Below, in pieces: positions 7,789-16,721 of a stretch of 64,000 nt of DNA. The stretch covers positions 1-64,000 of the forward strand of contig DASZMX010000080.1 of assembly GCA_035551475.1 (NCBI GenBank). Direction: 5' to 3'. Within the stretch, counting starts at the first letter, position 1; each line of letters opens with the position of its first letter. The stretch comes from DASZMX01 sp035551475 (GTDB lineage Bacteria; Verrucomicrobiota; Verrucomicrobiia; Limisphaerales; Palsa-1400). The translations under genes and the position numbers were made by a program. The notes under the pieces were generated by a model. The model ran no database searches. It worked only from the letters and a program-made list of their open reading frames with translations, and was not told where the DNA came from.

Positions 7789-9665
7789 CAGCGTCGCCCG
7801 CGCGGCGTGTCAAATGAATCATCGGCGAAGATCTGCCGCGGATTCGATTGCAAATGCGCGGCAATTTCCACCAGAAACACGGCCCCAAATTCGCGCAGCT
7901 TTTTCTCGCCGATGCCGCTGATGCGCGCCAGGTCGGATTCTTGTTCCGGGTAATTGCGGGCCATCTGGCGCAGCGTCACGTCGGAGAAAACGATGTAGGC
8001 GGGCACGCCGCGCTCGTCGGCCAGTTGCTTGCGCAGAACGCGCAACCGGTCAAACAACGCTTCGTCGCAGGCGATATCGCCGACCGCGCGGGCGCGGGCC
8101 GCCGGGGCCGCCATGGGCTTGGTGAGCTGAATCGATTTGCGGTCTCTTAGAAACGCGCGCCCGTCGGCTGTCAACTGCAAGACAGGAAATTTGTCGCGGC
8201 TTTGCTCCACCAAACCGAGGCGGATAAGCTCGCGTCCGATGGCGCCCCACTCGGCGCGCCCGGCCTCCTTGCCAATGCCATAGGTGGAGAGCTGTTGATG
8301 ACCCCAACGGCGGATCTTGTCCGTGTCCGCGCCCGTCAAAACTTCGATGATATGGTTGAGCCCGACGCCGAAATTGCTTTTCTCGCGCACCCGATACACA
8401 CAGGAGAGGAATTTCTGGGCCGCGACCGTGCCGTCGTAGGTGGCGCGCGGCGAGAGGCAATTATCGCACGCGCCGCAATTGTCCCCGGGAAATTCCTCGC
8501 TGAAATAATCGAGCAGCGAGGCGCGGCGGCACTCGGACATTTCGGCGTAATGCACCATCTGCCGCAATTGTTCGCGCGCAATCTGCTGTTCACGCGGGTC
8601 AGTTTTTTCATCGATGAACGTCTGTTGTTTGACAACATCGCCGGGGCTGAACAGGAGGAGGCACTCGCCCGGCAGGCCATCGCGGCCGGCCCGGCCCGTT
8701 TCCTGGTAGTAGCCCTCGACGTTCTTCGGGAGATCGTAATGAATGACAAAACGGACGTTGGGTTTGTTGATGCCCATGCCGAAGGCAATCGTGGCGCAAA
8801 TCACCCGCACTTCATCGCGCAGGAATAATTCCTGATGCGTGGCCCGCTCGCTGGGAGTCAACCCCGCGTGATAGGGCCGGGCGGAAATGCCGTCCGCCGT
8901 CAGTTTTTCGGCGACGCTTTCCGCGCTCTTGCGCGAATGACAATACACGATCCCGCTTTCGCGGCGGCGCGCGCGGATAAAGGCCAGCGTTTGCTCGTAG
9001 GCGCCGCTTTTCGCCTGCACACGATAGGTCAGGTTGGGGCGGTTAAAGCTGGCGACGTAGATTTGCGGGTCGCGCAAATGCAATTGCTTGACAATGTCCT
9101 CGCGCACCCGCTCCGTGGCGGTCGCCGTCAGCGCCATGAACGGCGCGTCCGGCAGGATTTCCCGCAAGCGGGCCAATTGCCGGTATTCCGGGCGAAAATC
9201 GTGGCCCCATTCGCTGATGCAATGGGCCTCGTCAATCGCCACCAAATTAACACGCCAGCGCTTCAAATCCTCCACCATGCCCGACATCATCAGACGCTCG
9301 GGAGCGACGTAGAGCAGCCGAAATTCGCCGTTGTGCAGGCCGCGCAAGCGCGGTTTGGAGGCGCCGGCGCCAAGGGACGAATTCAAGAAGGTGGCCGGCG
9401 CGCCGCTGGCCGTGAGCGCATCAACCTGGTCTTTCATCAGCGCGATCAGGGGCGAAACCACCACGGTCAAGCCGTCGCGGATGAGCGCGGGCAGTTGAAA
9501 GCAGAGCGATTTGCCGCCGCCGGTGGGAAGGAGCGCCACGACATCTTTCCCCGCCAAAGCGTCGCGCATGATTTCCTCCTGCAACGGGCGAAAAGACGTG
9601 AAACCGAAATAGCGCTTCATCGCAGGGAGAAGCTCCACGGTTCCGGATTTCGCAGGCGGCGCCAT
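7788..9665 (-). CDS. recQ: ATP-dependent DNA helicase RecQ
   Basis: RecQ unwinds DNA 3' to 5' in recombination and repair. From the ATG at 9665 the protein has 625 residues: Walker A TGGGKS (48-53), the DEAH box (145-148), helicase motifs in GRAGRDGLP, the zinc-binding RQC region with CGACDNC, and a C-terminal HRDC domain (ADERGVPAYIVFSDVTLRQ). The frame stays open 156 bases further upstream, but that would run into the divergent kinase gene, and other RecQ proteins start near this Met. It is followed by the permease/RCC1 gene with a one-base TGATG overlap. Confidence 0.95.
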   Translation of the reverse strand: MAPPAKSGTVELLPAMKRYFGFTSFRPLQEEIMRDALAGKDVVALLPTGGGKSLCFQLPALIRDGLTVVVSPLIALMKDQVDALTASGAPATFLNSSLGAGASKPRLRGLHNGEFRLLYVAPERLMMSGMVEDLKRWRVNLVAIDEAHCISEWGHDFRPEYRQLARLREILPDAPFMALTATATERVREDIVKQLHLRDPQIYVASFNRPNLTYRVQAKSGAYEQTLAFIRARRRESGIVYCHSRKSAESVAEKLTADGISARPYHAGLTPSERATHQELFLRDEVRVICATIAFGMGINKPNVRFVIHYDLPKNVEGYYQETGRAGRDGLPGECLLLFSPGDVVKQQTFIDEKTDPREQQIAREQLRQMVHYAEMSECRRASLLDYFSEEFPGDNCGACDNCLSPRATYDGTVAAQKFLSCVYRVREKSNFGVGLNHIIEVLTGADTDKIRRWGHQQLSTYGIGKEAGRAEWGAIGRELIRLGLVEQSRDKFPVLQLTADGRAFLRDRKSIQLTKPMAAPAARARAVGDIACDEALFDRLRVLRKQLADERGVPAYIVFSDVTLRQMARNYPEQESDLARISGIGEKKLREFGAVFLVEIAAHLQSNPRQIFADDSFDTPRGRR

Positions 9666-9756
9666 GGCGGAACAATAGCGGGAGGCGCGGCGGCTGGCGA
9701 GATTGGCTTTTTTTTCCGTGCTGGCAGCCGCATACTGGCGCGGATTCAGTAAGATT

Positions 9757-10794
9757 ATGGAATTGGCGCCCAATTTGGAGCGGATACCGCGCACCACGGC
9801 GGCGCTCGCTTCTCTGGGCATGGTGGCTTTGGTGGGAGTGATCGATTACCAAAGCGACGCGGAGATTTTATTTTCGGTGTTTTATTTGTTGGCGGTGGCG
9901 CTGGCCACCTGGCGGGTCGGGGCGGGTTACGGAATGTTGATTTCGTGCTTGAGCGTGGCGGCGTGGATCGGCGGGGATCTGCTGGCCGGGGTGCGGTATC
10001 GCAATACCTTTGTGCCGTTGTGGAACGCCGGCATTCTGCTCCTCTTTTATTTTACCGTGGTGGGTCTGCTGGCGAGCCTGCATGCGTTGCAAAATAATCT
10101 CAGCGCCAAGGTGCGCGATCGCACTCTGGCCCTCACCCAGGAAATGGCCGAACGCGAGCGGCTGGAAAAGGAAATCCTCGAAATCAGCGAGCGCGAGCGC
10201 CGCCGGATCGGTGATGATATACATGACACGCTGTGCCAGCATTTGACGGCGACCGCCCTGGCCGGCCAGGTGTTGCGCGAGACGTTGACTTTGAAAGCGG
10301 CTCCGGAAGCCGCCGACGCGCGGCGGATCGTGGGGCTGATCGAAGGCGGCATCTCCATGGCGCGCGACCTCGCGCGCGGCGTGCAACCGGTGCAGGTGGA
10401 CGCGGAGGGTTTGATGGAAGCTTTTCGCGCCCTGGCGGCAACCACAAGCGAAACTGCGAAAATTGAATGCAGCTTCGATTGCGCCGCCCCGATCCTGGTG
10501 GAGAACGCCACCACGGCCACCAATCTTTATCGCATCGGCCACGAAGCCGTGACCAACGCCGTGCGCCATGGCAAGCCGCAACACATTTGCATTACGCTGG
10601 CGCGGCGGCCCCCGCAATTAGTTCTCACAGTGGAAGACGACGGCAGCGGTTTGCCCGAGCGTTGGGATCAGGGCAACGGCCTCGGCGCGCGCATCATGGC
10701 GCACCGCGCCCTGATGATCGGCGCGAAATTGGACGTTGAACCCAACCCCACCGGTGGCACGATGGTGACATGCTGCCTGCCGATGAGCTCATGA
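9757..10794 (+). CDS. Membrane sensor histidine kinase, NarL/HisKA_3 type
   Basis: Predicted sensor kinase of a two-component system. From the ATG at 9757 it has 345 residues: about three or four membrane segments in residues 15-110, a short coiled linker, the HisKA_3 dimerisation and phosphorylation box DDIHDTLCQHL with His156, and a C-terminal HATPase domain with the N box HEAVTNAVRHG and the G box VEDDGSGLP and GNGLGARIM. No periplasmic domain of size is visible, so the signal may be sensed in the membrane. The upstream TTG at 9703 is less likely. The response regulator follows with an ATGA overlap, so the pair is co-expressed. The target is unknown. Confidence 0.9.
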   Translation: MELAPNLERIPRTTAALASLGMVALVGVIDYQSDAEILFSVFYLLAVALATWRVGAGYGMLISCLSVAAWIGGDLLAGVRYRNTFVPLWNAGILLLFYFTVVGLLASLHALQNNLSAKVRDRTLALTQEMAERERLEKEILEISERERRRIGDDIHDTLCQHLTATALAGQVLRETLTLKAAPEAADARRIVGLIEGGISMARDLARGVQPVQVDAEGLMEAFRALAATTSETAKIECSFDCAAPILVENATTATNLYRIGHEAVTNAVRHGKPQHICITLARRPPQLVLTVEDDGSGLPERWDQGNGLGARIMAHRALMIGAKLDVEPNPTGGTMVTCCLPMSS

Positions 10795-11462
10795 GCGTGG
10801 AACCGATTCGCCAGCGCATTTTTGTGGTGGACGATCATCCGCTGGTGCGCGAATGGCTGGCCAATTTAATCAATCAGCAGCGCGATTTGATGGTGTGCGG
10901 CGAAGCGGAAAACGCGCCGCAAGCGTTGGAAGGGATCGCTGCGCAAAAACCCGCCGTCGCCATTGTGGACCTAACCTTGAAAGATTCTTCCGGCATGGAA
11001 TTGATCAAGGATTTGAAGCAATTGCATCCGGAAGTGAAGGTGCTCGCGCTCTCCATGCACGACGAATCGCTTTACGCGGAGCGCGCGCTGCGCTCCGGGG
11101 CGCGCGGCTATATCATGAAGCGCGAAACCACCGGCCGCGTGATCACCGCCATTCGCGAGGTGCTCGAGGGGAAAATGTGCGTCAGCCCCGGCGTGAGCCA
11201 GGCGATGGCCGCCAAGTTCGCCTCGGGCCGGCCGCTCGATGTCACGCCGGTGGAATTGTTGAGCGATCGCGAATTGGAAGTCTTTGAAATGCTGGGCCAG
11301 GGCCTCGGGACGCGCAAAATTTCTGAAATGCTCGATGTCAGCCTCAAGACCGTCCAGGCGTATTGCGCGCGCGCCAAGGAAAAAATGGGTTTGAAAAACG
11401 CGACGGAACTCTTGAGCGAGGCGATTCGCTGGAACGAAACCAAGCAGCCGGGCCGATTTTAG
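10791..11462 (+). CDS. Response regulator, NarL/LuxR family
   Basis: Predicted DNA-binding partner of the kinase just upstream; the ATG overlaps the kinase stop by four bases. The 223 residues hold a receiver domain with the acidic pair in VVDDHP, the phospho-acceptor Asp60 in AIVDLTLKD and a Lys in YIMKRET, followed by a LuxR-type helix-turn-helix with LSDRELEVFEMLGQG and TRKISEMLDVSLKTVQAY. The gene end overlaps the convergent zinc-ribbon gene by four bases. Targets cannot be read from the sequence; the flanking recQ/permease operon is one candidate. Confidence 0.93.
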   Translation: MSVEPIRQRIFVVDDHPLVREWLANLINQQRDLMVCGEAENAPQALEGIAAQKPAVAIVDLTLKDSSGMELIKDLKQLHPEVKVLALSMHDESLYAERALRSGARGYIMKRETTGRVITAIREVLEGKMCVSPGVSQAMAAKFASGRPLDVTPVELLSDRELEVFEMLGQGLGTRKISEMLDVSLKTVQAYCARAKEKMGLKNATELLSEAIRWNETKQPGRF

Positions 11463-12406
11463 CGGCCTTGGGGCAGGCTGAAGGAGCCGGCGAGAACGGT
11501 TTGATTGGTGTCGGGCAAGGCGAGGTAAATGCGGCCGGGAAGCCAATCGCGCGTCGGCTGGCCGAACTCCAATCGCAAAGCGTAACCGGAGTTAAATGTC
11601 TTGGAGAGGGGCGCGTATTTCGGATTGGCGGTCCAGCGCTTGATGATGGCCGGCGCGTCCTTCCCTTTCATGTCCCGCGTGACGGACCAACTGCGCCCGG
11701 CCAGGTTTTCATTATTATTGACGTTCAGGTAGATGAACATTTCGTGATCCGCAGCGGTGCCCACGCCTTCCTGGAACGCCAGCACGCTGTTCAGCCCGTT
11801 CGGATCCAGGCGCACCGTGTCCACTTTGAATTCCGCGCCGGAAATCATGCCATGCACGCGGCCGTTCGGGATTTTGGCGGCGGCGGCGTCAAGCGTCCAA
11901 TCCGCCGGCAACAACGGCAGCGCCAGCGAGGGATCGGGCTGGAGCTTGGCCGCTTCGAGCATGGCGGAACGCTCGCGCTCGGCGCGCTGGCTGGCTTTGA
12001 TCTGGCGGGCTTCAGCCTTCGCGGGATCGGTGGCGTCGAGCGTGGCGTAAACGTTGGCAATATGGGTCAGTTCGCCGCCATCGGAGTGGGCGACGATGTC
12101 CTTCTGCTTTTTATTAAAGGCGCCTTGCAGGACGTCCGCTTCGCGCAAGCCGAAATACATGCCCACCGCCAATACCGCGAGGCCGACGCTCCATAAGGCA
12201 ATCTTTTTGACAGGCGAACCGGAGGCGGACGCTGGCGCGGGGCGAAAAACTGGCGCGGTCACCGGGGCGGTGATCGGCGCGGTTTTCAAATGCGGCACGA
12301 CCAAACTGGCGCCGCAGACGGGGCAGGAAATTTGCCGGCCGCTCCATTGCCCGTCGCATTGGATATGCTGCCCGCAACTGGTGCAGGAGAACTTGAACTC
12401 GGCCAT
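11459..12406 (-). CDS. Zinc-ribbon membrane protein, function unknown
   Basis: A 315-residue protein with an N-terminal zinc ribbon (Cys8, Cys11, Cys28, Cys31 in FSCTSCGQ and CPVCGAS), a Pro/Ala/Thr-rich linker, one membrane segment at about 68-85 and a C-terminal domain of about 220 residues with no motif I recognise. The layout, ribbon inside and globular domain outside, is common among uncharacterised proteins of PVC bacteria. It lies 52 bases downstream of rplW on the same strand, where rplB would normally be, so it may be read from the ribosomal transcript. Function is not assigned. Confidence 0.75.
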   Translation of the reverse strand: MAEFKFSCTSCGQHIQCDGQWSGRQISCPVCGASLVVPHLKTAPITAPVTAPVFRPAPASASGSPVKKIALWSVGLAVLAVGMYFGLREADVLQGAFNKKQKDIVAHSDGGELTHIANVYATLDATDPAKAEARQIKASQRAERERSAMLEAAKLQPDPSLALPLLPADWTLDAAAAKIPNGRVHGMISGAEFKVDTVRLDPNGLNSVLAFQEGVGTAADHEMFIYLNVNNNENLAGRSWSVTRDMKGKDAPAIIKRWTANPKYAPLSKTFNSGYALRLEFGQPTRDWLPGRIYLALPDTNQTVLAGSFSLPQGR

Positions 12407-12458
12407 AGGAGTATGGCCGAGCTTATTCTAACGCCGCCGGTCGTTCAAGCCCGCTCTC

Positions 12459-12740
12459 TTACGCGAGGCTGATCTTATCGCCTTCCTTGAGGGTGACGAT
12501 GGCTTTCTTCCAACTCGGGGCGCGCCCGGCGGAAGGAGTGCGCTGGCGGCGGGCTTTGCCGCGGACGTTCAAGGTGTTCACTTTGATGACCTTGACCTTG
12601 AACAATTCCTGCACGGCGCGGCGGATGTCGATCTTGTTCGCGCGGGGATCGGCGACCACGGTGTATTGGTTGAACTTGTCGGATTGACGAGTCCCTTTTT
12701 CCGTCACGCGGACGGTCTTGATCGTGTCAAAAGAATTCAT
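12459..12740 (-). CDS. rplW: 50S ribosomal protein L23
   Basis: L23 lines the peptide exit and docks trigger factor and SRP. The 93 residues include VTEKGTRQSDKFNQYTVVADP, KIDIRRAVQELFKVKV and NVRGKARRQ, the expected L23 pattern. The gene lies one base after the rplD stop. It is the last ribosomal gene of this block: the normal next gene, rplB, is absent and a zinc-ribbon membrane protein gene follows. Confidence 0.95.
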   Translation of the reverse strand: MNSFDTIKTVRVTEKGTRQSDKFNQYTVVADPRANKIDIRRAVQELFKVKVIKVNTLNVRGKARRQRTPSAGRAPSWKKAIVTLKEGDKISLA

Positions 12741-12741
12741 G

Positions 12742-13368
12742 CTATTCCTTGGTCAACCGCTGCTCGAGATGCTCGAAGGCGCCGCGCGTGAAAACCGCCT
12801 TGTCGCTGCGCAAAAGCTGGTAGGTGTTGAGGCTCTCGCCGGTCGTCACTTCGACGTGGCGGATATTGCGCGAAGCCTGCATCAGGTTCTTGTCCAAACC
12901 CTGGGCGACCACCAGGACGGTGCCTTCGATTTCCAGCGCCTTGAGGACGCCGACGAATTCCTTGGTCTTGCCGCCGGACAATTTGAGATCGTCAATAATA
13001 TGAACGTCCCCGGCCTTGAGGCGCTCGCTGAGCGCCTTGCGCAGGGCCAGTTGCCGGGTGGAGCGGCTGATTTTCTTCGTGAAATCACGCGGACGCGGGC
13101 CGAAAACGACGCCGCCGCCCCGCCACAACGGGGATTGGAAGGAGCCGGCGCGGGCGCGGCCGGTGCCTTTTTGGCGCCAGGGCTTCTTGTTCGTGCCGGC
13201 GACTTCGCCGACATTCTTGGTGCAGGCGGTGCCCATGCGCTGGGCGGCCTGATAAGCCACGACGGTGTCGTGCACCGCCTGGGTGCCCTTGCCATCTTCG
13301 ACGAGTTGCAGCTTCACTTCCAACTCGCCCTGGGCCTGTCCTTTGATATTCTTGACGGGCAACTTCAT
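12742..13368 (-). CDS. rplD: 50S ribosomal protein L4
   Basis: L4 reaches into the exit tunnel and, in enterobacteria, also represses the S10 operon. The 208-residue length is normal. Diagnostic segments are KPWRQKGTGRARAGS and SPLWRGGGVVFGPRPRDF, which form the tunnel loop. It sits between rplC (3-base gap) and rplW (1-base gap), the standard S10 order. Confidence 0.96.
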   Translation of the reverse strand: MKLPVKNIKGQAQGELEVKLQLVEDGKGTQAVHDTVVAYQAAQRMGTACTKNVGEVAGTNKKPWRQKGTGRARAGSFQSPLWRGGGVVFGPRPRDFTKKISRSTRQLALRKALSERLKAGDVHIIDDLKLSGGKTKEFVGVLKALEIEGTVLVVAQGLDKNLMQASRNIRHVEVTTGESLNTYQLLRSDKAVFTRGAFEHLEQRLTKE

Positions 13369-13371
13369 AAA

Positions 13372-14121
13372 TTACTTCTTTTTGGCTTCGGCCTTGGCCG
13401 GAGCGGCTTTGACTTTGGCGCCGGCCGCCGGGGTGGGCGCGGCATGGGCGGCGGTGCGGACGGCCAGACGGCGCTTGGCGCGATCCGAGCCTTTGCGCAG
13501 CTTCTTCGATTCCCGGATGATCACGTAATCGTTGTTCGCGCCGGGAATGGCGCCCTTGATTAACAATAAATTGTCCGCTTCACGCACCTGGATGATTTGC
13601 AGGTTCTGCGCGGTGCGGCGAATCTGGCCCATGTGGCCGGGCATCTTCATGCCGCGCATGACGGTGCCGGGAAACAAACGCTGGCCAATGGCGCCCGAAC
13701 GACGGCGCCAGCCTTTGGCTCCGTGCGAGGCGTCGCCGCCCGCAAAGTTATGGCGCTTCATCACGCCTTCAAAGCCGCGGCCTTTGGTCACGCCGATGGC
13801 GTCCACAAAGTCACCCTGCGCGAAAATCGTGGGGCCGACGATGTCGCCCGGCTTGACCGCCAGATCGAAATCGCGGAATTCGCCCACGCGTTTGGTGGGT
13901 TGCGCGTTGTGCTTCTTGAAATGGCCGAGCAACGGCTTGGTCAGGCGATGTTCCTTCTGGTCGTCAAAGCCCAATTGCACCGAATTATAACCGTCAGTCG
14001 CGACCGTCTTGGTCTGGATGACGCGGTTGGGGCCGGCGAGCACGATGGTCACAGGAACCAGCACGCCATTGGCGTCGTAAACGCTGGTCTGGCCGAGTTT
14101 TTTTCCTAAAAGTCCGAGCAT
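13372..14121 (-). CDS. rplC: 50S ribosomal protein L3 with Ala/Lys-rich tail
   Basis: L3 is an early-assembly protein near the peptidyl transferase centre. The 249-residue product starts MLGLLGKKLGQTSVYDANG and holds the central loop VTKGRGFEGVMKRH and GMKMPGHMGQ. Typical L3 ends near residue 210; here the last 30 or so are low-complexity Ala, Lys and Pro. The gene follows rpsJ after 17 bases and precedes rplD. Confidence 0.96.
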   Translation of the reverse strand: MLGLLGKKLGQTSVYDANGVLVPVTIVLAGPNRVIQTKTVATDGYNSVQLGFDDQKEHRLTKPLLGHFKKHNAQPTKRVGEFRDFDLAVKPGDIVGPTIFAQGDFVDAIGVTKGRGFEGVMKRHNFAGGDASHGAKGWRRRSGAIGQRLFPGTVMRGMKMPGHMGQIRRTAQNLQIIQVREADNLLLIKGAIPGANNDYVIIRESKKLRKGSDRAKRRLAVRTAAHAAPTPAAGAKVKAAPAKAEAKKK

Positions 14122-14138
14122 ACGTCGTGGGGTTAAAG

Positions 14139-14447
14139 TTAGATCTTGATGGTGATGTCGACGCCCGCCGGGAGATTGAGCTTTTTCAGCTCGTCCACGG
14201 TCTTGGCCGTGGGATCGATGATGTCAAGCAAACGCTTGTGGGTGCGCTGCTCGAAAGTCTCCTGCGATTTCTTGTCGGAATGCGGGGAGCGCAACACCGT
14301 GAAGCGCTCGACGCGGGTGGGAAGAGGGATCGGACCAGCGACACGCGCTCCGGTGCGCTTGACGGTCTCGACGATGTCATGGGCTGATTGGTCGATGACC
14401 CGATGGTCAAAAGCCTTGAGCCGAATACGAATGCGTTGTCCTGCCAT
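14139..14447 (-). CDS. rpsJ: 30S ribosomal protein S10
   Basis: S10 is a head protein of the 30S subunit and also a transcription factor (NusE). The 102 residues begin MAGQRIRIRLKAFDHRV and contain GPIPLPTRVERFTVLRSPH and FEQRTHKRLLDI, all typical. It follows fusA by 22 bases. No tuf gene lies between fusA and rpsJ, unlike many bacteria, so EF-Tu must be encoded elsewhere. Confidence 0.97.
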   Translation of the reverse strand: MAGQRIRIRLKAFDHRVIDQSAHDIVETVKRTGARVAGPIPLPTRVERFTVLRSPHSDKKSQETFEQRTHKRLLDIIDPTAKTVDELKKLNLPAGVDITIKI

Positions 14448-14469
14448 AATACAAAGAACAATTTTATGT

Positions 14470-16656
14470 TTACGTCCGGGCAGCGGGCTTTTTGCCTGCC
14501 TGCTCCAGAATACCGGCCAAAATACTGCTTGGAACTTGCTCGAACGTCAAGGGTTCCATGGAATAAGATGCGCGGCCCTTCGACAGCGAGCGAATGGCGG
14601 TGGCATAACCGAACATTTCCGCGAGCGGAACGTTCGCATTGACCACCACCTGGCCCGCTTTCGAATCAATGCCGTTGATCATCCCGCGGCGGCGCGTGAT
14701 GTCGCCAATCAAATCGCCTTGATATTCATCCGGCGTGGTCATTTCAACCTTCATGATCGGTTCCAGCAAGATTGGATTGGCGCGTTTGAACGCGTCTTTC
14801 AGCGCAAAAATGCCGGCCATCTTGAACGCCATTTCGTTGGAATCGACTTCATGGAAGGAGCCGTCCACGACTTCAACCTTGACGTCGATAACCTGGAAGC
14901 CGGCATAAACGCCGCTCTTGATCGCCTCTTCGACGCCGTTGATCACCGCCGGAATATATTCCTTCGGAATCGCGCCGCCGACGATCTTGTTCAAGACCTC
15001 CACGCCCTTGCCCTTTTCGTTCGGGGCCAGCGTGATGCAGGCGTGGCCGTATTGGCCGCGTCCGCCGGATTGCTTGATATATTTGCCTTCGCCCTCGGCC
15101 GCCTGGGTGACGGTTTCGCGATACGCGATCTGCGGGGCGCCCGTGCTGGCGTCCACCTTGAATTCGCGCTTGAGGCGGTCAATGATAATTTCCAGGTGCA
15201 ACTCGCCCATGCCGGCGATGATCAACTGGCTCGTCTCTTCATTGGTGAAGCAACGGAACGTCGGATCTTCTTCCGCCAGGCGTTGCAGGCCTTCGCCCAA
15301 TTTCTCGCGGTCGGCCTTCGTCTTGGGCTCGACGGCCATGCTGATGACCGGCTCAGGGAAGGTCGGCGGCTCCAGCGTGACGTCAAACTCCTCGTTGCAG
15401 AGCGTGTCGCCGGTGGTGATGTTGCGCAAGCCCACGAGCGCCGCGATGTCGCCGGAATACACGGAATCGACGTCTTTGCGTTCGCTGCCTTGAATAATCA
15501 TCAAGCGGCTGACGCGCTCGCGACGGCGCGTGCGCGGGTTGTAAATGGTGTCGCCTTTTTTCAGGTGGCCCGAGTAAACGCGGAAGAACACCAGCTTGCC
15601 GGCATAGACGTCCGTCCACAGCTTGAACGCGAGGGAGCAAAATTTATTATTGTCATCGGGCTCGACCACGACGACGTTTTCGGTGCCGGGCTCAAGGCCT
15701 TCGGCGGGCGGAATGTCCAGCGGGCTGGGCAAATAATCGATGACGGCGTCGAGCAGGGGCTGCACGCCTTTTTTCTTGAACGCCGACCCGCACAACACGG
15801 GAATCAGCTCGATCTTGCAGGTCAAACGGCGGATTGCCGCCTTGAGCACCTGCGCCGGAACCGGCTTGTCTTCGATCACCAATTCGGCGATGGAATCATC
15901 CTTGTCCGCGACGGCCTGGGTCAATTCGTTCAGCGCCGCGACGGCTTTTTCCTTCAGGTCCGCCGGGATCTCCGTGACTTGATAGGCCAAACCCTCCTTA
16001 GCCACGTCGCCAGGGCCCCACACAATGGCCTTCTGGCTGACGACGTCAATGACGCCGGCAAAATTCTCTTCCGCGCCGATGGGCAGGAAAATTGGGAACG
16101 CATAAGCGCCGAGCTTCTTGCGCATGTCGCTCAGGGCGTTGTCAAAATTCGCCCCGGTGCGGTCCATCTTGTTGACGAACGCGATGCGCGGCACTTTGTA
16201 TTTGGTCGCCTGGCGCCAGACGGTTTCGGATTGCGGCTGCACGCCGGCCACGCCGCAGAACACGGCGACAGCGCCGTCCAGCACGCGCATGGAGCGCTCC
16301 ACTTCGGCCGTGAAATCCACGTGGCCGGGAGTGTCAATAATATTGATGCGGTTGCCGATGGCCGGGAAAAGCTTCTCCAGCCCGGCTTCCGGCTTCTGCG
16401 TCCAGTAGCAGGTGACGGCGGCGGAGGTGATCGTGATGCCGCGTTCGCGCTCCTGCTCCATCCAGTCGGTCACGGTGTTGCCGTCATCGACGTCGCCGAT
16501 TTTGTGAATCAGGCCGGCGTAAAAGAGGATGCGCTCGGTGGTGGTGGTCTTTCCGGCGTCAATGTGCGCGGCGATGCCGATGTTGCGCGTGCGCTCCATC
16601 GTGTATTGCCGATTCGGTGAATTCACCGGTTTCTTCTCTGTAATTACGTCCGACAT
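14470..16656 (-). CDS. fusA: Elongation factor G
   Basis: EF-G is the GTPase that drives translocation on the ribosome. The 728 residues carry the P loop AHIDAGKTTTTE, switch II DTPGHVDF, the NKMDRTGANF base-recognition motif, and the domain IV/V end region GMINGIDSKAGQ. The start at 16656 gives an N-terminal segment of about 20 residues before the G domain, somewhat longer than in E. coli. It lies between rpsG and rpsJ in the str operon; a GC-rich hairpin with a short T run lies just upstream, between rpsG and fusA. Confidence 0.97.
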   Translation of the reverse strand: MSDVITEKKPVNSPNRQYTMERTRNIGIAAHIDAGKTTTTERILFYAGLIHKIGDVDDGNTVTDWMEQERERGITITSAAVTCYWTQKPEAGLEKLFPAIGNRINIIDTPGHVDFTAEVERSMRVLDGAVAVFCGVAGVQPQSETVWRQATKYKVPRIAFVNKMDRTGANFDNALSDMRKKLGAYAFPIFLPIGAEENFAGVIDVVSQKAIVWGPGDVAKEGLAYQVTEIPADLKEKAVAALNELTQAVADKDDSIAELVIEDKPVPAQVLKAAIRRLTCKIELIPVLCGSAFKKKGVQPLLDAVIDYLPSPLDIPPAEGLEPGTENVVVVEPDDNNKFCSLAFKLWTDVYAGKLVFFRVYSGHLKKGDTIYNPRTRRRERVSRLMIIQGSERKDVDSVYSGDIAALVGLRNITTGDTLCNEEFDVTLEPPTFPEPVISMAVEPKTKADREKLGEGLQRLAEEDPTFRCFTNEETSQLIIAGMGELHLEIIIDRLKREFKVDASTGAPQIAYRETVTQAAEGEGKYIKQSGGRGQYGHACITLAPNEKGKGVEVLNKIVGGAIPKEYIPAVINGVEEAIKSGVYAGFQVIDVKVEVVDGSFHEVDSNEMAFKMAGIFALKDAFKRANPILLEPIMKVEMTTPDEYQGDLIGDITRRRGMINGIDSKAGQVVVNANVPLAEMFGYATAIRSLSKGRASYSMEPLTFEQVPSSILAGILEQAGKKPAART

Positions 16657-16671
16657 CTTAGTTCAATAATG

Positions 16672-16702
16672 AAAACGCCCCGATAACTAGCCGGTCGGGG
16701 CG
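16672..16702 (-). terminator. Terminator-like hairpin between rpsG and fusA
   Basis: A perfect 7-bp GC-rich stem, CGCCCCG (16676-16682) and CGGGGCG (16696-16702), encloses a 13-base loop. On the minus strand it is followed at once by TTTTC. The form is that of a weak intrinsic terminator placed inside the str operon, 16 bases before the fusA start. The T run is short, so partial read-through is likely and it may act as an attenuator that lowers fusA and the S10 genes relative to rpsL and rpsG. Confidence 0.5.
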
Positions 16703-16721
16703 CAAGGTTAACCCAAAAATC

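Noticed and set aside
8835..9752. 305-codon + strand frame opposite recQ
   Set aside because: No family similarity; all RecQ motifs lie on the other strand.
14146..16620. An 824-codon open frame on the + strand opposite fusA
   Set aside because: It is a shadow of fusA caused by high GC and codon bias; its translation is Arg/His/Ala-rich without domains, while the minus strand encodes a complete EF-G.
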